64,000 nucleotides of DNA from Tenebrio molitor (taxonomy: Eukaryota; Arthropoda; Insecta; Coleoptera; Tenebrionidae), in contig NC_091047.1 in NCBI RefSeq assembly GCF_963966145.1, positions 4,464,001-4,528,000 of the forward strand. The letters are read 5' to 3'. This document shows positions 60,301 through 64,000 of this stretch, piece after piece. Below the pieces are notes generated by a model that was given only the letters and a program-made list of their open reading frames with translations, was not told the origin of the DNA and ran no database searches. Position numbers and translations under genes: made by a program. Numbering within the stretch: the first letter of the stretch is position 1; each line of letters opens with the position of its first letter.

Positions 60301-61036
60301 GACAAGAACTATCTACTAAGTAATTTTGATGCAATCTGACAACACAGATTCCATGATTGATCGGATGGATCTACAACCATTTGTAATATTTGTTTAATCT
60401 TGTTATTACTCAACTACACCATTTGCGAAACAATAGTGCAAGAGTGTAGGAATTATTTTTTAGATAAGAACTGTCAAATCCTGTGTTGCGAGCGCCGCTT
60501 GCCAATCTATACGTTGGTCAAATTTTGCTCGGCGTCTTTGACTCATACCTATCTGGTGGATTTGACTCACCTGTCAGATCCGGCAGCCTGGGGTAGAACA
60601 TGCCCGTCCTCGCCAGCCACTCCAGTTGCATCTGGTGCAGCTGGTTGTGGTTGTGGTGGTTGACGGGCAACTGGACCTTCTGTATCATCGCACCGTCCAG
60701 ACTGTGGAAGGCCGACGCCTGGGGTTGCGCCTGGTAGCCGTAGAAGTTGGCGCCGTTGGGGTAGATGTGGTTGAGAAGTCCCGGCCTGGGTACGAAGGCG
60801 GTCTGGGGCACTTCCTCGCTTCCCGGTGATATGGGGGGACTCCGGCTCCTCGTCGACGAGGGCGATATGCTTCGCGAGGTGTCGGGCGAGGTCGGACGGT
60901 CGTCGGTGCGGGAAAGAAGAGCGTCTATACAGAAGGAACCCTTGTTCTCCTGGATCTTGGTGTCCATGTTGAGCGGCTTCGACTGATAAGGGTCCTGATG
61001 GTGCACCAGGTGCGCGTCGTCCGCGAACTGGGCCAT
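42360..61036 (-). CDS. exex: Mnx-family homeobox protein Exex / HB9
   Basis: Three minus-strand coding exons: 61036-60571, 42981-42818 and 42596-42360, giving 288 residues over an 18.7 kb gene. The phase 1 donor (CTGACAG then GTGAGT) joins the phase 1 acceptor (TTTGTTAAAG before GTTGCGG), and the second junction splits the homeodomain at TETQ/VKIWF, as in vertebrate MNX1. An eh1 motif FCIDALL lies at residues 35-41, and a conserved QLEWLARTGMFYPRLPDL segment precedes the homeodomain. The homeodomain covers about residues 167-226 (TRRPRTAFTSQQLLELEKQF start; KIWFQNRRMKWKRSKKA end; Trp214, Asn217). Mnx proteins are nuclear repressors that specify motor neurons and, in flies, ventrally projecting neurons. 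A Ser/Pro-rich stretch occupies residues 45-75. The N-terminal exon was assigned by these conserved blocks despite the 17.6 kb gap. Confidence 0.93.
43262..43436. mobile_element. MITE family C, copy 2
   Basis: A 175 bp near-palindromic element with ends ATCGGGTGTTCATTTAAATT and complement. The inner arms CGATTGTGAACGCACCAC pair with GTGGTGCGTTCACAATCG. It is the sister of 10381-10587. Confidence 0.85.
44927..45560 (+). pseudogene. fossil mariner-like DDE transposase with repeated motif fragments
   Basis: From 44927 a continuous frame reads YWFQQDGARTHIAR, then ELIKWPARLPDL, and stops at 45031. FQQDGA...H and WPAR-SPDL are catalytic-domain landmarks of mariner-like transposases common in insects, but the roughly 25-30 residues normally between them are missing. 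Degenerate versions of the second landmark recur three more times, at 45131-45170, 45313-45352 (frame PARSPNLTPLEDVW) and 45462-45503. TTCTGCATAG at about 45080 and 45418 marks an internal repeat. It is beyond function. Confidence 0.6.
47056..47560. repeat. diverged tandem duplication in the exex intron
   Basis: Two blocks, about 47060-47260 and 47332-47560, share ordered strings: GGTAAAGR, AGAAATAATG, GACGGATTAAGGAG or GGCGGATTGGGGAG, and AACATTCCTAAAGGAAAGCG or AAAATTCCTAAATGAAAGCG. Both are purine-rich on the plus strand. They carry no open frame worth naming. Confidence 0.55.
48842..49270. mobile_element. 429 bp TA-flanked MITE, CAGGGTGTATCTAAAATGCG ends
   Basis: The left end CAGGGTGTATCTAAAATGCG pairs with the right end complement of CACGTATTTTAGATACACTCTG, followed by GTGTTAATTTTAAC and GTTAAAATTAATAC. 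TA lies on both sides. Confidence 0.8.
49281..50023. mobile_element. 743 bp TA-flanked MITE, CCGGGTGGGGCATCGTATAC ends
   Basis: Long terminal inverted repeats of about 60 bp (CCGGGTGGGGCATCGTATAC, then GCGAGAAATCGTGACTTCTA) are closed by their complements at 49965-50023. It lies 10 bp after the previous element. The interior has no convincing open frame. Confidence 0.85.
50580..51450. repeat. long pyrimidine-rich tract
   Basis: The plus strand is strongly biased to T and C for nearly 900 bases, with only scattered purines. Segments resemble 47690-47930 (CTTGTTGCACATTTCTCATT against TGTTGCACAAGTTCTCATTC), so the two tracts are probably old copies of one sequence. The many open frames here are composition effects. 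Confidence 0.6.
52774..53093. mobile_element. MITE family B, truncated copy 4
   Basis: This is an inverted copy of family B. GGAGGCGTTGGAAACCGTCA, the GACAGCTAACCTAAAATTTA block and TCAAACGGCGGGAAATTCAA are all recognisable. The far terminus is lost. Confidence 0.75.
54155..54368. mobile_element. short TA-flanked element, CAAGGTG/CACCCTG ends
   Basis: CAAGGTGTATTTTTAAATGT at the left pairs imperfectly with ACATTTCAATAGCACCCTG at the right across 214 bp. It belongs to the same terminal-motif group as 19128-19873. A solitary TATACAGGGTGTCGCAAAAT end lies at about 54656. Confidence 0.55.
56060..56108. repeat. 20 bp tandem repeat
   Basis: GCGTGTTGCGAACGATYTTA occurs twice in full and once in part, head to tail, within a GC-richer island of the exex intron. 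Confidence 0.8.
57541..57664. repeat. CGAG-core sequence in the exex intron
   Basis: A short inverted pair (GTGCGAGAAG / CTTCTCGCAC-like) stands beside CGAGCGACGAAGGAGCGAG (57594-57612). The block is GC-richer than its flanks and is structurally like the other CGAG-core sites. Confidence 0.5.
58509..58670. mobile_element. MITE family A, truncated copy 4
   Basis: The right half of family A is present, ending CCATTGTGCCAAAACAACGT then GAA. The left terminus is missing, as in copy 3. Confidence 0.8.
59354..59688. mobile_element. MITE family J, copy 2
   Basis: A 335 bp TA-flanked element with ends CAAAGTGTCTATAAAAGAAT and complement. It matches 19929-20231, with a small internal insertion. Confidence 0.85.
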
Positions 61037-61680
61037 TTTCGAAAAGTCACAACAGCACTCTGGTCACGCACTGGTCGCTAGTGGTGCATCGTGGGGGTGG
61101 CTGGCCGTGGGGGTGGCGAGTCGCTCCAGCGCCAACTTAGCAGCGGCCGAGCTGTACATAGACTAACCGATTTGAAATGTATTATCCTAATAATATCATG
61201 CATTACAGCGACATTAGACGATACATTACACACACTCGAGCAGTGCGCGGGAACGGCGGGCCCCCATTGGCGGCGAACTTTCGGGCCCCGCCTTTTACCC
61301 CCCGAAGTTGCGTGGCAACCACCGTCGCCGTTTCGGGCGATTTTCGACTCAACGCCGCCGGTGCTTCGGACGCGATTCCGCCGCCGCCGCCCGGAGCGCA
61401 CCCGAAACGGGATATATTTCGGCGAGAGGTAATTTATTTTTGTGGTTTTTGCAAGTTGTTTCGATTTGGGTTAATTGTAGCTTGTTTTTTCGGCCCCCGT
61501 TGTAAGGCCGAATGTGTTGGAAAGTTATCTTCTCTGTCGATAAAACTGATGAGTTATTACGGGGGCCGGGAGGGGACGGCCAAATTACTTTTGCACCGAC
61601 GTGGAGGGACCGCTCTTACGCTGTGCAACGTGATGCGGATAAACCGGCCGATGGGTTTATTTGATAAATAACTGCACTGA
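61037..61680. promoter_or_regulatory. GC-rich upstream region of exex
   Basis: Immediately upstream of the exex start the sequence turns CpG- and GC-rich, including CCCCCATTGGCGGCGAACTT near 61261 with a CCAAT-box-like string and an inverted E2F-like GGCGG. Several open frames on both strands are by-products of this composition. The transcription start is not evident. Confidence 0.5.
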
Positions 61681-62011
61681 TACGAACGATTATTTGACTA
61701 ATGTGGGCCAGACCGAAGCGAAAATCTCTTAGGCCCCCCCGCTCAATTCACAACTTTAATTAACTTTGGGAATTTGATAACGGCGATGGAACAGAAATAG
61801 TCGAACTGCTTCTAATCTTCTCGGCGAACCAAGGCTCCCTCAAATATACCAGGTCGATCATAAAAAAAAAAAAAAATACGCAATCGTCTTATCCGCCCTA
61901 CAAAAATTTTTAAACGGGATTAATTCACATTTGCAAAATTTTGTGTAATCTGCCGACGAAAATTCGAAAAATGTGACTGTTTTTATGTTTCACCGATCTT
62001 TCAAATTTTAA

Positions 62012-62336
62012 AAGAATTTGGTAATTGTTCACTTTAACTACTTCTGGAATTTTCGCGTTTTTTCTGGCTAGACAGCGTCAGGAGTCAGGACGTCCTCCTA
62101 CATCGTTTCCCACCAGTCAAACCTTGTGCAAATGAAAATTTTCCTTACCCTTTAGTTATACTAAGACTTGGCGCGACCTTGACGCGACCTTGAAACACAT
62201 CAAGAGAGGAAAAAAAAGGCATTTGCACAAGGTTTGAATGGTGGAAAACGATGTAGGAGGACCCCCTGAGGCTGTCTAGTCAGAAAAAACGCGAAAATTC
62301 CAGAAGTAGTTAAAGTGAACAATTACCAAGAATTTT
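62012..62336. mobile_element. foldback element upstream of exex
   Basis: Arms of about 120 bp are reverse complements: TTGGTAATTGTTCACTTTAA, CTTCTGGAATTTTCGCGTTT and CCTCCTACATCGTTTYCCAC all recur inverted on the right. The loop is a short run of about 60 bp. No coding capacity. Confidence 0.85.
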
Positions 62337-62931
62337 TTCGAACTGTCAAAATTTCTTTCAAAGAAGGTAGATAAAGAGATATTTTATCATTAGCATATCG
62401 ATTCGAAAAGACATTCTTTGTTATTGTAGATGAAACACTATATATTTTTGTCCTGGTTAAATAAATAAATAAATAAATTTTTTATCTTTAAGCGGTCGAA
62501 AATCGCGCGAAAATCGAACTTGAAATACTTCAAATTCAAGGAGTTGAAATATCCACAGGCAGGGCTCGACCTAGTCGAATGGAAAGTCTTTTGAAGCATT
62601 TCTCGCGATTTATTTATCAATAATTACACGAAATATTACTGTGGTGTAACACGAGTCGCCGATGTGCAAATAGCAAGATGATGGCCGTTCAACGTTAAAA
62701 AGTAAACTTTAGATTTTAGTAGACTTTACTAATATTATAGAACCTTCAAGTACTAATAATATTGCAACAGGAGATCTATAGGAATCATGTACTAGTGTCT
62801 TAAAATTTGAAAATTGTAAAATATGTTCATGTCCGATTTTTTTTATGATCCACTTGAAGATAAAATGGTATATTATATACTTATCATTTAGAGTAAGTAG
62901 AAGGTCTTTTTGTGCTTCGCCCATTTTCCGA

Positions 62932-62948
62932 CCTCGACTTCGTCTCGG
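62932..62948. repeat. CGAG core motif, reverse copy
   Basis: CCTCGACTTCGTCTCGG contains the exact reverse complement of the 16-mer in the loop of the 16738-16907 foldback. Long matching arms are not obvious here. Confidence 0.6.
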
Positions 62949-64000
62949 TTTTCAATTATTAGGCTTAGCACAAGAAGACTCGCTTCTACTCTTACTATTT
63001 TTGCTAGATATTCACGCCTCACTTGCATGATACAATTAATCTACTCATCTGTCAGCCTGGTGACCTATATCTCAAATAAAATGACAAAATCTATAAAAAG
63101 GTCGTACTATATTACTATTTCATTCATTGTCAGCATGACCAAAAATAATTTTGAAGACATGAAGGTTAAATTTTGTGCTCAGGATGATTCCAAATAAAAT
63201 TTTTCGCTGAAGAATTTTTTTGCTTTTTATAGCAACCAAAAAAAGAAGTATTAATTATTCAAATTTATATTTTTGATAGGAATAAGATTCTTAACTGTTT
63301 GTATTTTTTTTAAATGTCTACATATGTATTAACCGTGACATTAAGGGAAAAGTAAAAATATTTTTTATTACAATGAATACGTTTTTGCGTAAAGCTTACT
63401 AATACCTAATAGTGAAAACGATAAAAAATGTAATAATTTATATGTAAATAACATATGTGTATTTATAAAAATAGAACACATCTGTTATTTTATATTTAAT
63501 GGGGATTCAGTTAGGGAAATTGTTTTGCTTACGTTCATCAGATAATTGAAAAAATGAAATTGTATCGGAAGGGTCAGCATATCATTTTTCATTTATCTAC
63601 GTCACTTAATCAACATTTTGAAAAAAATCCAGTGAGTGTCCGGTTCAAATTTCTTTCTAGATTCAAAAACGTTTCAGATATATTTCTTAGTGCTTGAATT
63701 AGGTATTTCCGAAAAATGTTCATAGCGCAGGAATGATTTTGTGGAAATAAACACGAGTCGCAGACGAGTTCGAGCTTTGAGAGTAACAGCATTTGAAAAA
63801 TTTGTTTCCTGAAAAAAATTTACACAAAAAATGTTCAAAAATGTTCCTTTACCTTCTCTTGTAGAAATTATGCCTATATTTAAAAAAAATATGTACTGAT
63901 AACACAGTTTTGAAGGATATATAAAAGCAATTTAAACGATAATAAATGTAAAAATTTTAAATGAAACAAATCAAGAGTCCTTTGGATTATTATTCGACAC

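Larger units (their letters stand above)
42982..60570 (-). other. 17.6 kb first intron of exex
   Basis: It contains no second gene that I can recognise. GC-richer, repeat-poor islands occur near 44150-44900, 46440-46990, 51480-51640, 51790-52110, 52380-52560, 55130-55760 and 56230-57480, many with TAATTA/ATTAATTA homeodomain-like sites. These are the plausible enhancer candidates. Between them are MITEs, a fossil transposase (44927-45560), a diverged tandem duplication (47056-47560) and long pyrimidine-rich tracts (47690-47930, 50580-51450). Confidence 0.55.
61681..64000. other. intergenic region beyond the exex promoter
   Basis: It contains a foldback element (62012-62336), an AAAT simple repeat (62459-62477), a CGAG-core copy (62932-62948) and a variant at 63751-63775. 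The rest is AT-rich, and I see no gene in it. Confidence 0.55.

Noticed and set aside
60400..61671. Several open frames on both strands around the exex first exon
   Set aside because: They are alternative-frame readings of the GC-rich exon and upstream region; only the minus-strand frame with the eh1 motif and conserved Mnx block is supported.

Overview
The window looks like chromosomal DNA of an insect, most probably a beetle (that lineage is inferred). The sequence is AT-rich. Genes carry mostly short canonical GT-AG introns of about 35-60 bp, two homeobox genes have introns above 12 kb, and short inverted-repeat DNA transposons are very dense. There are no operons, ribosome binding sites or CRISPR arrays, and I recognised no tRNA or rRNA gene.

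Layout: 1-7.0 kb has no recognisable gene (one MITE, one minisatellite). 7.07-8.31 kb (+) is a complete six-exon cyclin H gene. It converges tail to tail with a homeobox gene (-) whose last exon (8.69-8.99 kb) carries a homeodomain of the lms/Nedx type and whose first exon lies 12.4 kb away at 21.44-21.69 kb. That intron is filled with transposon remnants. About 430 bp upstream of the homeobox start, in divergent orientation, begins a five-exon tetraspanin gene (22.13-23.00 kb, +), followed by a decayed tandem copy of itself (23.46-23.98 kb). Two paralogous five-exon Rab-type GTPase genes (-) follow at 25.19-26.55 and 33.16-34.30 kb, each inside a duplicated block that also includes downstream non-coding sequence. 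The 7 kb between them holds nested MITEs, a P-element-like transposon with long inverted repeats, and a THAP-domain gene (+). From 34.4 to 42.3 kb there are repeats and nothing clearly coding. 42.36-61.04 kb (-) is the Mnx-family homeobox gene exex (HB9), with three exons and a 17.6 kb first intron that holds GC-richer islands, MITEs and a fossil DDE transposase. 61-64 kb is its GC-rich upstream region and further repeats.

Functionally the window mixes a housekeeping gene (cyclin H, the regulatory subunit of CDK7 in TFIIH/CAK), two developmental repressors that both carry an N-terminal eh1 (Groucho-binding) motif, a membrane scaffold protein and two vesicle-traffic GTPases. They do not form one pathway. 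The points most worth following are the close linkage of a Mnx and an lms/Nedx homeobox gene, the unequal divergence of the Rab pair, empty-site comparisons that resolve several transposon insertions within the window itself, and a recurrent CGAG-CGAAG-CGAG core motif, seen in two cases inside foldback sequences, that I cannot assign to a known family.
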